Below, piece by piece: positions 32,435-41,185 of a stretch of 64,000 nt of DNA; within the stretch, counting starts at the first letter, position 1, and each line of letters opens with the position of its first letter. The DNA lies in assembly GCA_003141855.1 (NCBI GenBank), contig PLNS01000007.1, forward strand, positions 50,863 through 114,862, in the 5' to 3' direction. Made by a program: the position numbers and the translations under genes. Under the pieces are notes generated by a model that worked only from the letters and a program-made list of their open reading frames with translations, was not told the DNA's origin and searched no databases. The DNA is from Candidatus Bathyarchaeota archaeon (lineage in GTDB: Archaea > Thermoproteota > Bathyarchaeia > Bathyarchaeales > Bathycorpusculaceae).

Positions 32435-34717
32435 GTGGGCGAAGGAATTAAGGAACGACTTGGTAATAGCTTATCAATTTTTAGCAGGCTAAGAATTCAG
32501 GTAAGCCACAGTTCAATCATTGCTTTTGCAGCGTTAATCATGATTCTCTTTGTTGCCTTTACAGTTCGTATTTTGCCTCTACGCTGGGAAAACCTTTCAG
32601 GAGGAACAGCTCTCTTAAATGAGTTTGACCCCTACTACCAATTCAGCATAACCCAGCACATGGTACAAAACGGTTTACTCTCACCCTACTGGCCGACCCA
32701 CTGGATAAACATGCAGAAATGGTATCCAGACGGATTAGACATGTCCACTTCGCTGCCAGCTTTGCCCATGACAGCTGCCGTACTCTTCCAAATTGTCTCA
32801 TTGTTCGGCGCAAAGATTGATTTAATGACTTTCACATCGATATTACCAGCCGTCATAGCAGTGGTCTCATGTTTAGTACTCTACTTTGTTGGCAAAGACA
32901 TGGGTGGAAAAGCAGTCGGTCTATTCTCAGCATTATTCCTCGCGTTAGCGCCATCATTCTTACAGAGAAGCTCGCTGGGATTCTTCGATACGGAAGTGCC
33001 CGGTGTACTTGGGTTAGTACTATTCATATTCTTGTTCCTAAGGTCACTGGACAGCAACAGATCCCTGCGTGCATCATTATTGTACTCGTTAGGTTCAGGT
33101 GCAGCATTGGCATATTTCATCGCAGGCTGGGGAGCAGCATACTACTTGATTGCCCTATCAGTCTTGTTCGTCTTTATCATGGTCCTGTTAAAGAGATACA
33201 GCCAAAGAATGCTGATTAACTACAGCATAACTTTCGGTCTAGCATTGTTTATAGGAACAAAAGTTCCCTACATCTCACTCAACTACGTAAGCTCAGCTGC
33301 AGTCCTTCCAGTCGCCGCAGTGTTCATCGTACTTGTGGTTGCAGAAATTCTGCGAAACAACATATCCATGAAAAGCAAACTTTCGCTGGCAATCGCCTCA
33401 CTGGTCATAATAGTCGGCGGTTTTGTCACTCTCGCGGTAACTGGCTTCCTTGGCGGCATAACTGGAAAATTCATAACGGTTTTAGACCCCTTCATCAGGG
33501 CTGCTTCACCCCTAATTGATTCAGTTGCAGAACAGAGAATCTCTGCATGGGGAAACCTCTACCTTGAATTCGGCATAGCCATACTATTCTTCCTTGTAGG
33601 TCTCTACTTTGTACTGAAAAATCCAACTAACAGAAACATCTTCCTGCTGCTCTTCGCGGTAACTGGACTCTACTTCGCATCTTCAATGGTACGTCTACTA
33701 GTACTCTTCGCACCAGCCTTCGCCATAATAGCAGGCATAGGCATCATCAGCATACTAAAGCCATTCTTCACTTTACTTCAGGAAACGCCAAAGGCTCTTG
33801 CCAAGTCAAAGCGCAGAATGGCGCGGGTAAGCAAGGAATACAGCGGCGTCGCAGTCTTCATAATCTTCATAATCTTGGTAACAAACTTGGCGTTTTCACC
33901 GCAAACTGGAGGAATGCCAAGAGCTATCTCGCAAGCCTACACACCAACAGCAATCAGCGCTTCAAGCCTTCCAGTGGGTGGAGCGGGTCTAACCCAGCCA
34001 GTAAGGGCATGGCTTGACGCAATAGGCTGGATGAAGAGTAACGTTCCCTCAACTGATGCTGTCGTTATGTGGTGGGACTACGGCAACTGGCTAGCCGACC
34101 TTGGAAACGTAACCAGCTTAGCGGATAACACTACAGTAAACAGCACCCAAATAGAGAACGTAGGCTTCATATTCATGGGTAACGAGAACCAATCGATGGC
34201 AATGCTCAATAGCTATGGTCAGTCACGCGTCAAATACATCGCTGTCTTTGAAGTCCTTCAAATATCTCAATCAAGCAGCGGCTCCAATTCATACGTTGCA
34301 AGCCCAGCCGGTTACGGCGACGAAGGCAAATGGGTATGGATGGCAAGAATTTCAGGACAGGCAAAGACAAGACTGCTAAACGAAGGCTTCATGAACCCTG
34401 CAACAGCATGGACAAATGAAACACAATTTGGCTCCAGTGACCCAACAACGAATCGGTGGAAATGGAATGACCAAGGCTTAAACAGCACCGTATTTGAACT
34501 GATGAACTATGCAGAAGTGCGATATGCCAACACCATGACCGCTTTAGGAGTCAATGTCTCACCAGACCAAACTACTACACAGCCAACATACTTCAAAGAA
34601 GCATACTTCGCAGGACTACAAACATCTCCAGGCCAATACGGCGGCTTAATCCCGATAATCGCAATCTACCAAATTGACTGGGCAACATACGACGCCGCAC
34701 ACGGCATAACACCCTAA
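32435..34717 (+). CDS. aglB: Oligosaccharyltransferase STT3/AglB
   Basis: A 760-residue protein, GTG start. About 11-13 membrane helices fill residues 20-480 and a globular C-terminal domain follows. The first external loop has EFDPYYQF at residues 63-68 onward, in which the Asp binds the metal, and the catalytic WWDYG motif is at 546-550 (MWWDYGNWL), the signature for acceptor-sequon recognition. It moves a lipid-linked glycan to Asn in N-X-S/T on the outside of the membrane. The next gene encodes the GPT that likely starts that glycan. A TATA-like CATAAATAAAT lies about 60 bases upstream. Confidence 0.96.
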   Translation: MGEGIKERLGNSLSIFSRLRIQVSHSSIIAFAALIMILFVAFTVRILPLRWENLSGGTALLNEFDPYYQFSITQHMVQNGLLSPYWPTHWINMQKWYPDGLDMSTSLPALPMTAAVLFQIVSLFGAKIDLMTFTSILPAVIAVVSCLVLYFVGKDMGGKAVGLFSALFLALAPSFLQRSSLGFFDTEVPGVLGLVLFIFLFLRSLDSNRSLRASLLYSLGSGAALAYFIAGWGAAYYLIALSVLFVFIMVLLKRYSQRMLINYSITFGLALFIGTKVPYISLNYVSSAAVLPVAAVFIVLVVAEILRNNISMKSKLSLAIASLVIIVGGFVTLAVTGFLGGITGKFITVLDPFIRAASPLIDSVAEQRISAWGNLYLEFGIAILFFLVGLYFVLKNPTNRNIFLLLFAVTGLYFASSMVRLLVLFAPAFAIIAGIGIISILKPFFTLLQETPKALAKSKRRMARVSKEYSGVAVFIIFIILVTNLAFSPQTGGMPRAISQAYTPTAISASSLPVGGAGLTQPVRAWLDAIGWMKSNVPSTDAVVMWWDYGNWLADLGNVTSLADNTTVNSTQIENVGFIFMGNENQSMAMLNSYGQSRVKYIAVFEVLQISQSSSGSNSYVASPAGYGDEGKWVWMARISGQAKTRLLNEGFMNPATAWTNETQFGSSDPTTNRWKWNDQGLNSTVFELMNYAEVRYANTMTALGVNVSPDQTTTQPTYFKEAYFAGLQTSPGQYGGLIPIIAIYQIDWATYDAAHGITP

Positions 34718-34738
34718 GCTTAAAGCAGGAAGCAACGA

Positions 34739-35632
34739 ATGTTTCCAAAGGTCCCAGATCAACATAAAGTTGGTCGACCTTTAATCCCCAACGGTTTAGG
34801 CGTACTTTTCGTCCTAACCACCACCATTTATCTTTTCTCGATTTACTTCTCAAACAAAGTTTTCAACTTAGGCTTAGACACTTCAGTGAATGGTGTTTCT
34901 GCCGCACTAACTTTGGCTGTGTGCATTTTGTTCGGCGGTTTTATGGGTCTTTTAGATGATTTTATGGATTTGAAATGGCGTTACAAAGCGTTCATGCCCT
35001 TAATCGCAGCGTTGCCCCTAATGTACTACGCTCTTGAGCTTGCGAAGCTTGACATCATTAGAACTTCAATTTCAATCCCATTTATCGGAACCATAGACTT
35101 TGGTCAATCATACATTTTTCTAATCATCCCAATTATCGTCATGATAGTGACTAACACCGTGAACCAGCTTGGAGGCTTAAACGGTTTAGAAACAATTTGC
35201 CCAGCCATAGTCATCTTGGGATTAATGGCTTTTTCACCATCCTACATTCTCATGGTGGGACCATTAATGTTCTGGCTGATACTAGCCTATTTTAACGCTA
35301 GAGGCAAGATTTTTGTAGGCAACTCAGGCTCATTTGCCATAGGAATAACCATTGCATCATTCGCCGTCATTTCAGACCTAAAAGTTAACCTCTTAATCTC
35401 CATTCTACCCTTCATCTTTAACTCATCAATCATACTACTCGCAATCTTTTTCACGCGCAAAAGAGCTAAAGTCACTTTCGACGGCAAAAAACTCAGTTCA
35501 GACAGTAGAAAAAGCATAGTTACGGTAATAACTTACCATCGACCGTTAACCGAGCGACGCATAGTACAAATAATCGCCATAATAGTTGGGCTCTTTACAC
35601 TGCTGGCCGCACTAATTCAACTGCTCTCTTAA
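34739..35632 (+). CDS. ALG7/GPT-like polyprenyl-phosphate GlcNAc-1-phosphate transferase
   Basis: A 297-residue membrane protein with about nine helices. GGFMGLLDDFMDLKWRYK has the DDxxD motif and NTVNQLGGLNGLE matches the N-x-x-N/A-G-x-NGLE motif of eukaryote-type GPT (ALG7) rather than the DGxDGL of bacterial WecA. FARGKIFVGNSGSF-type residues (ARGKIFVGNSGS) follow. It should load a sugar-1-phosphate onto dolichyl phosphate, starting the glycan used by AglB, 21 bases upstream. An in-frame stop before the ATG leaves it without the usual first helix, starting right at DQHKVGRPLIP. Confidence 0.85.
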   Translation: MFPKVPDQHKVGRPLIPNGLGVLFVLTTTIYLFSIYFSNKVFNLGLDTSVNGVSAALTLAVCILFGGFMGLLDDFMDLKWRYKAFMPLIAALPLMYYALELAKLDIIRTSISIPFIGTIDFGQSYIFLIIPIIVMIVTNTVNQLGGLNGLETICPAIVILGLMAFSPSYILMVGPLMFWLILAYFNARGKIFVGNSGSFAIGITIASFAVISDLKVNLLISILPFIFNSSIILLAIFFTRKRAKVTFDGKKLSSDSRKSIVTVITYHRPLTERRIVQIIAIIVGLFTLLAALIQLLS

Positions 35633-35635
35633 ATT

Positions 35636-38380
35636 TTAAGCAAGGAAACTCTCAAGCTTTGTTAGCCCGATTATTTCGTCAAAACTTAAGCCCAATGCAT
35701 CCAGTACTTGGTCAAAAGTGGCTTGCAAATAAGCAACGTACTTTTCAACGTCAACTTCGTTGCGTGAGGCTAACTCGACTGGTTTCACACCCAAGTTAGA
35801 ATCATCGGCGAGGTTGTGTGAGGAGCACGACTTTATAACTTTTACAAAGCTAATGAGGTCACCTGCGCGGAGTTCTTTGCCGCTTTTCTGGAGAATCTTG
35901 GCGGCTTTCACATGTTGCGGCGTAGTTTTAGTGTAACTTGAGAGCTCATCGCCGAGGACCACGTGGAAGGCCAGGTCACTCATTTCTTTCCATTCCCTGC
36001 GTTTGAGGACGTTGTAGCGTTCGCGAACTATGTTGGCTATGTCTTTTCTGGCTTTCTCGAATTCCTCTGGGTTCTTGACTTTAGCTAGTCGCTCTTTCAT
36101 CTGATTGAACGCATCTTTGATAAAGATGGGAATGTGTTTTTTCTTGCCCGTCAACCCCTTAACGTCTACCGTGCCGTCTTCGAGGACGCCAAGGTAGTTC
36201 TTTTTTCGTGTACTAAAAACGGCATACCGATACACTTTGTCGACGTCGATACCCATATTCAACTCATGCTCGGTGTAACGGACTACGTCTTCGATTTGTT
36301 CTTTAGAGGGGTTCTTGAGGAATAAGCTGTCGGTGTCGCCGTATAGTACTTGAATGCCAACGGACTCTGCGTGCTTGAGGATTTGGGTGATGGAGTATCT
36401 GCCGATGGCTGCGGTGGCTTCCGCGACTGGCGGGCAGTAGAGGTCGAAGCTGTCAGCGCCAAAAACGCCGTAGCTCGCGTTTAAGATGACTTTAAGCGCT
36501 CCCTGAGTGATGTTGTACCAGCTTCGCAGTTCCGGTGGCAGGGTTTTGTCTTTGGAGCGCTGCTTATACCATCGCACACGCAAATCTCTCAGCGAGCCGA
36601 TTAGGAGGCTTTCTAGGGCGCGTTTCTCTGTGCAGACCCAATGGGGCGTGTCAGGTACCATGTGGCTTTTGCAGTTGGGATGGCTGCAGCAGATGGATTG
36701 GTAGCCAAGGTTCCAAACCTTAATGATGGAGGGGTACAGGCTTGGAAAGTCCATCACGGCAACGTTAAAGTGGACTCCAGGGGTGGGTTCAACGACGATG
36801 GCGCCCTTGTATTTTTTGCCTTTTATTGTGGCTATTGTGGAGGTTTTCCCTTTCTTAGTCAGGATATCTTCAGCGTTGGGGATTAGCATGTTTCTTTTTC
36901 GGTGCTCGCGATGCATGAAGTTGCGTATCCAGCGACTTACACCTTGGCGGCTCACATCCTCCATGGGCATGCTGCTGATTCTGGCTAAGACCAAGATTAG
37001 TTTCATCGCTGAGTCGTCTTCAAAACTCGTCAGCTTGTAAGTTATTTCTGAATCGCGCAGGCAGTAGGCTGCGAGTTCACTGTAAGAGAGGTCGCCGAAG
37101 GTTTTTTCTAAGTGGATTTTTTCTACGCCGATTAAGGCGTTGCCGACGTCGGCGAGGGTTACGTCTTTGTAGCGGTTGTTGAAAGCGTAGATTTGTACGG
37201 AGCGGTTGAAGAAGAATTTGTAGAGGTCGATGTGGATGCCATATCGCAGGAGGCAGACGCGTTTTCCTATCTCGATGGGAACATCGCGTTTGCTGATGCC
37301 CAAGTTTGCTGCTCTGTGTGCTAGGTAGCGGAGGTCAAAGTCGTCGCCGTTGAAGGTTAAAATGAAGGGGTAATCGCAGAGGACATCGAACACTTTACGG
37401 AGCAACTCTTCCTCTGTCTCGCAGTACTCGACTTCTATGTCTGCAGCTAAGTGCAGGTTGCCTTCCCGCATGCCTTCACGTTTGAGAATGAGCACTCTTT
37501 TTTCGCCGTCGGAACTGTAGACTGAGCAGGCGATTACTGGGCACGCTCCTTCCCGCGAATCAGGCATCCTTGTTGATAGGGGCGAGTAAACTTCAATGTC
37601 TATAGCTGCCCGACGGAACTTTGGCGCGGGGTACTCGAGGAGTTTTGCCCACATTTCAGCGTACTCGCGTTCCTCGTCGGTGCATTCTTTGAACATTTCT
37701 TTTATTTTGTTGAGGTTCTCGGTGGCTTCCTCAAGCACTTTAGGCACAAGGTTGCCGTCTTTGACCTCGTAAATCATTCCGGGCAAGAGTTGGCGGTCGT
37801 AAATGTATGATTGGTAATACTTTATTTTTGACTCCCAGATTTTGATTTCCTGCGGTTCGATGTGTGTTTCGGAGATTCTTGGGAAATCTTCGGGGATTAT
37901 GTCTCGTATGGTTCCTTGTGGTCTGCCGCCGATGGCCAACGGGTCTTTAGCCACTATTTTTGTAACCCTAACGTTTTGGTCAAGCAACGGGTCGTATTTT
38001 TCCATGACTTCTAAGCTGTCAAAGCCTTCATGATGCACTAACCGCTCTATTCTGTTTAGGTCGTACGGTTTGAGGTTGGTCAAGCAGTAAGGTTTGTGCC
38101 CTGTGTTATCATACCAAAAATAGAGTTGCCCTGATTCTGGCTCGTACAGTTTGATTACTACTTTTTTTTGGCGACCGTCGTAGGAAGCAGAGACAAAGTA
38201 TGATGGGGGCAGGTTTTCTGGGGCGATTGGCGGAAACGGTTGGCGCTGCCGTTTTTTTGGCTTAATTACTTGAGCTTCTGGGACTTGGGCGGATGGAGTT
38301 GGCGCTTGCGTTTTAGCCTCCTCTTTAGCAGGAGGTTTAGTTTGTTCGCTAATGCAGTAATCTAAGAGAGTACGCGCCAT
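35636..38380 (-). CDS. polB: Family-B DNA polymerase
   Basis: A 914-residue polymerase. Exonuclease motif I is AAIDIEVY (Asp 261, Glu 263), then LTFNGDDFDLRYLA and YCLRDSEITYKL. Polymerase motif A is DFPSLYPS at 544-551, motif B NASYGVFGADSFD, motif C YGDTDS at 680-685. All catalytic residues are present. The first 70 residues are unusual: MARTLLDYC followed by a Pro/Lys/Ala-rich linker up to KKRQRQPFPP. The C-terminus TKLESFLA fits a PCNA-interacting peptide. It is a main replicative or repair polymerase. It converges on the GPT gene with 3 bases between stops. Confidence 0.96.
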   Translation of the reverse strand: MARTLLDYCISEQTKPPAKEEAKTQAPTPSAQVPEAQVIKPKKRQRQPFPPIAPENLPPSYFVSASYDGRQKKVVIKLYEPESGQLYFWYDNTGHKPYCLTNLKPYDLNRIERLVHHEGFDSLEVMEKYDPLLDQNVRVTKIVAKDPLAIGGRPQGTIRDIIPEDFPRISETHIEPQEIKIWESKIKYYQSYIYDRQLLPGMIYEVKDGNLVPKVLEEATENLNKIKEMFKECTDEEREYAEMWAKLLEYPAPKFRRAAIDIEVYSPLSTRMPDSREGACPVIACSVYSSDGEKRVLILKREGMREGNLHLAADIEVEYCETEEELLRKVFDVLCDYPFILTFNGDDFDLRYLAHRAANLGISKRDVPIEIGKRVCLLRYGIHIDLYKFFFNRSVQIYAFNNRYKDVTLADVGNALIGVEKIHLEKTFGDLSYSELAAYCLRDSEITYKLTSFEDDSAMKLILVLARISSMPMEDVSRQGVSRWIRNFMHREHRKRNMLIPNAEDILTKKGKTSTIATIKGKKYKGAIVVEPTPGVHFNVAVMDFPSLYPSIIKVWNLGYQSICCSHPNCKSHMVPDTPHWVCTEKRALESLLIGSLRDLRVRWYKQRSKDKTLPPELRSWYNITQGALKVILNASYGVFGADSFDLYCPPVAEATAAIGRYSITQILKHAESVGIQVLYGDTDSLFLKNPSKEQIEDVVRYTEHELNMGIDVDKVYRYAVFSTRKKNYLGVLEDGTVDVKGLTGKKKHIPIFIKDAFNQMKERLAKVKNPEEFEKARKDIANIVRERYNVLKRREWKEMSDLAFHVVLGDELSSYTKTTPQHVKAAKILQKSGKELRAGDLISFVKVIKSCSSHNLADDSNLGVKPVELASRNEVDVEKYVAYLQATFDQVLDALGLSFDEIIGLTKLESFLA

Positions 38381-38489
38381 CCCAATTTGACCTTAGCCTC
38401 TTATTGGTACATAGAGACTAAAATCTTTAGTGACAAAAAACTATCGATTTAATGAGCATTTTATTAGAAACAGTATGCTCTTTGGGGTT

Positions 38490-38675
38490 TTAGTGCGGGA
38501 TCTTTCCGTGAGCTTCGTCATGTTGTTTTCCATGCCAAGCTTTCAAGTGAAGTTCATACACGTTGTTTAGATGACTCTCAGTTGTGCTTATATCAGCAAA
38601 GGGTTCGCCGCATTCAGGGCAGAAGTATACATCCTGATTAGTTCTGCCAATTTCTCTTCTTGTCGCTTCTTTCAA
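38490..38675 (-). CDS. Small C2H2-like zinc-finger protein
   Basis: A 61-residue protein. The longest frame starts with GTG at 38684, but GGGGAGGTGA overlaps that codon and sits 5 bases before the TTG at 38675, so TTG is the start. YFCPECGEPFADIST...HLNNVYELHLKAWHG gives C-x2-C and two His spaced like a zinc finger. It ends with a His-rich HDEAHGKIPH. Probably a nucleic-acid or protein binding microprotein; no family name known to me. A second SD-led small gene lies just upstream. Confidence 0.7.
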   Translation of the reverse strand: MKEATRREIGRTNQDVYFCPECGEPFADISTTESHLNNVYELHLKAWHGKQHDEAHGKIPH

Positions 38676-38733
38676 AAAAATCACCTCCCCGGTAAAAAAT
38701 TTGGAAGAAAATGCAAAGAGATTCCTAATTTAT

Positions 38734-38880
38734 TTACTCATTTTCGTGCTCTTTACCTTCTTCAATGAGCTCGCGGACTCTTGGACCGCCTTTTGCACCG
38801 CCTTTTTTCCCTGCATCTTGAACAGACATCTTACCCTTGGCCGTGTCCATGTCCTCGTTCTTATTTCTTCTTCTTGACAA
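38734..38880 (-). CDS. Small KGG/Em-like stress protein
   Basis: A 48-residue protein with TTG start and an excellent Shine-Dalgarno (GGAGGTGA, 5 bases before). The product starts MSRRRNKNEDMDTAKGK and continues MSVQDAGKKGGAKGG then PRVRELIEEGKEHENE. It carries the MSVxEAGxKGG and VRELIExGKE patterns of the small Gly/Lys-rich KGG or Em/GsiB-like stress proteins, which are unfolded and accumulate on desiccation or starvation. It is too short for usual gene finding. It lies 58 bases before the zinc-finger gene start in the same direction. Confidence 0.72.
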   Translation of the reverse strand: MSRRRNKNEDMDTAKGKMSVQDAGKKGGAKGGPRVRELIEEGKEHENE

Positions 38881-39041
38881 AAACGTCACCTCCATCCATG
38901 AAGCTGATTTTTCAGAACATAATGGTTAGCACCAATGAATGATTCATAAGGATATGTGGCTGTAAACATGAAGTAACATAGCCGCCTGTTTTGAATTCTT
39001 ATTTACTACGGTTGCATTGGTTAGGGTTTGTGTGAAAAAGT

Positions 39042-40388
39042 TTGTTACGGGATGCTTGGGCTGTTGCCATTGAGACTTTAAGTTGGATGGAAATGCAAAA
39101 ACTAAGCGAACGCTTAGCCCTAGCAAGAACCATCAAGCAGCTCGGCGCAAGCGACACCAGCGCCATCCGTTACGCTTACGGGTTAGTTGTTGAAACTACA
39201 AGGTGCAAAAACCTCATAGACAAAGTCGTAAACACGATTGTGGCGCCCAAAAAAATCGGCGAATACAACCTGGGCATCCAATCTTTCCTGCGGCTCTACG
39301 TTTACCAGACAAGGGTTGTCAAGAAATGGGGTAAAGTGAACCTGAAAGAAGCTGAAAGCATCGCAAGTTTGGGCAGGTCGATACTGGGCTGGGAGACCGT
39401 GCGTGAAGTCGAGCCGTTTTTGGGCTTTTTATTAACCCGCCAGTTAGAGCCCATTCTGAAGGAAGCAAACGATGTGGAAAGAGTTAGCTTGCAAACTTAT
39501 CATCCTTCTTGGTTTGTGAAGTATTGTTACAAGCTGTTTGGACGCGACCAAGCCATCGCCTTTTTAGAAGGCAGCATAAATCCGCCACCCACGTACGTCC
39601 GAGTTAACACTTTGGCGGCAACGGAAGAGGCGGTTTTGCAAAAGCTCGAGGCTGAAGGCGTTAAACTCGAAAAAACTGAACCCTTACAATTTACCTATAA
39701 AATCATCGAGTACAAACAGCCGCTAAACACCCTTCCCAGCTACAAAGAAGGCTTATTCTACATCCAAGACAAAGCAAGCTGCTTCGCCGCACAAGCCGCA
39801 AACCCCAAGCCGGGCAATGTGGTTTTTGATGTTTGTGCTGCTCCAGGGGCTAAAACGACGTTTTTGGCTCAGCTTATGCACAATGAAGGCAGCATAGGCT
39901 CGGTTGATTTTTCGGCGCGGAGGATGAAGACGTGGCAGAAAGAAACCGCCCGCATGGGAACCAAAATTGCCCAGCCAGTAATCGCCGATGCGTGCGCTTC
40001 TTTGCCGTTTGTGGGTGAAGCGGATTTGGTGGTTTTGGACCCGCCCTGCACCAGCACAGGCGTTTTTGCTAAGCAGCCCTCGTCTAAATGGCGGCTCAGA
40101 CCCAATTCTATTGAGAAAATGGCTGAAATCCAGTGGCGAATGATTAACAGTTGCGCTGAGAAAGTTGCTTCAGGCGGCGCACTGACTTATTCCACGTGCA
40201 GCATAACTGAGGAAGAAAACGAAATGATAATCGAACGCTTCTTGAAAGGGCACCAAGAATTCGCCTTAGCAGAAATAACCCCGACGATTGGCTTGCCCGG
40301 GCTGCGAGGACTAACCAAGTGCCAGCGGCTCTACCCGCACATTCACCAGTGCAACGGCTTCTTTATAGCAAAACTACAAAAACAATAA
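39042..40388 (+). CDS. NOP2/Sun-family RNA (cytosine-5) methyltransferase
   Basis: A 448-residue protein, TTG start at 39042. The N-terminal helical domain (to about 145) resembles the NusB-like part of RsmB, followed by HPSWFVKYCYKLFG and PPPTYVRVNTL. The SAM site is FDVCAAPGAKTTFLAQL (about 264-280), then the two Cys of m5C RNA methyltransferases in VLDPPCTSTGVF and TYSTCSITEEENE. It methylates C5 of cytosine in tRNA or rRNA. It is a stand-alone gene; the DUF488 gene converges with 15 bases between. Confidence 0.9.
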   Translation: MLRDAWAVAIETLSWMEMQKLSERLALARTIKQLGASDTSAIRYAYGLVVETTRCKNLIDKVVNTIVAPKKIGEYNLGIQSFLRLYVYQTRVVKKWGKVNLKEAESIASLGRSILGWETVREVEPFLGFLLTRQLEPILKEANDVERVSLQTYHPSWFVKYCYKLFGRDQAIAFLEGSINPPPTYVRVNTLAATEEAVLQKLEAEGVKLEKTEPLQFTYKIIEYKQPLNTLPSYKEGLFYIQDKASCFAAQAANPKPGNVVFDVCAAPGAKTTFLAQLMHNEGSIGSVDFSARRMKTWQKETARMGTKIAQPVIADACASLPFVGEADLVVLDPPCTSTGVFAKQPSSKWRLRPNSIEKMAEIQWRMINSCAEKVASGGALTYSTCSITEEENEMIIERFLKGHQEFALAEITPTIGLPGLRGLTKCQRLYPHIHQCNGFFIAKLQKQ

Positions 40389-40403
40389 GCGAAAACCGAA
40401 AAA

Positions 40404-40991
40404 TCAGGCTGTACCGAAATCGCCCAGTGTTCTTTGCGGGGTTTCTTTTGCGTATAGTGGGTAGGTTATTTTTGTTCCTTCCACGTGCGCCATTTCGTTG
40501 AGTTCATGTTTGATGACGCTGTCTTTGCTTATGATGTGTTCGACTTTTATGTGCCGTACCACGAGGGCGTCGGATATGAGGCTGCGGTGGCACCGCCAAG
40601 GCAACGCTTCAGCACACATCAACGCCAAACGGTTCTCCCTTGCCAACGCGACGATTTTAAGCAGATTATCAGTGAACTCTTGGGTTTGCATGTAGTCGGC
40701 GTAGCCCCTGAAACCGCTGTTTTTCCACGCCAAGTTGACGGAATCATGCTTTGGATGGCGTAAGCCGCCGATATCTGGCATGTGAATGTACCTTACGCCG
40801 TAGTGTTTGAGGCTTGTCGGCAGGGTTTCCTTGTTAAACTGGGGATTATGCCTGCTGCGGGGAACGGTACGCACATCCACCAGCAAAGTTACGCCATAAA
40901 CCTCGAGCAACTGCACGAATTCCTCGAGCGTTCGCGTGGAGTGCCCAATCGTTAAAACCACCACTTCTGACGCTTTAGCCAAACCACTCAA
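40404..40991 (-). CDS. DUF488 family protein
   Basis: A 195-residue protein with the DUF488 signature: LTIGHSTRTLEEFVQLLE near residue 16, LLVDVRTVPRSRHNPQFN, YIHMPDIGGLRH and, late, ALMCAEALPWRCHRSLISD, where the conserved C-x-E-x-x-x-x-x-C-H-R pattern is intact. The family is widespread, soluble and of unknown biochemical activity; the Cys-His-Arg cluster suggests a nucleic acid or nucleotide processing site. The region 40992-41185 between it and agmatinase holds repeat R2 copy B. Confidence 0.88.
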   Translation of the reverse strand: MSGLAKASEVVVLTIGHSTRTLEEFVQLLEVYGVTLLVDVRTVPRSRHNPQFNKETLPTSLKHYGVRYIHMPDIGGLRHPKHDSVNLAWKNSGFRGYADYMQTQEFTDNLLKIVALARENRLALMCAEALPWRCHRSLISDALVVRHIKVEHIISKDSVIKHELNEMAHVEGTKITYPLYAKETPQRTLGDFGTA

Positions 40992-41089
40992 CCCTCAAAA
41001 CTAATTATGTGCGATAAAATATAAGAATCCAAGCTCTAACCGCCAACTAAAAGTTAACTTATTTTGCGGCTTCTATGGATCACACCATC

Positions 41090-41177
41090 ATATTTGGAGC
41101 CTAATAGAAATAGGATGCAGAAACCTATAGGGGGTAGGTCACTATTGACGTTTTTTCTACCAAAAACATGCTAAAAA
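41090..41177. repeat. Intergenic repeat R2, copy B
   Basis: About 88 bp sharing long blocks with 57321-57408: CATATTTGGA(G/T)CCTAATA-like, GCAGAAACCTATAGGGGGTA, and a T-rich stretch then AAAA-ATG-TAAAAA. The core contains, on the minus strand, the C-rich box GTGACCTACCCCCTATAGG. It lies just after the agmatinase stop and reads T-rich in that direction, so it may also serve as its terminator. Confidence 0.65.
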
Positions 41178-41185
41178 AATAGAAA

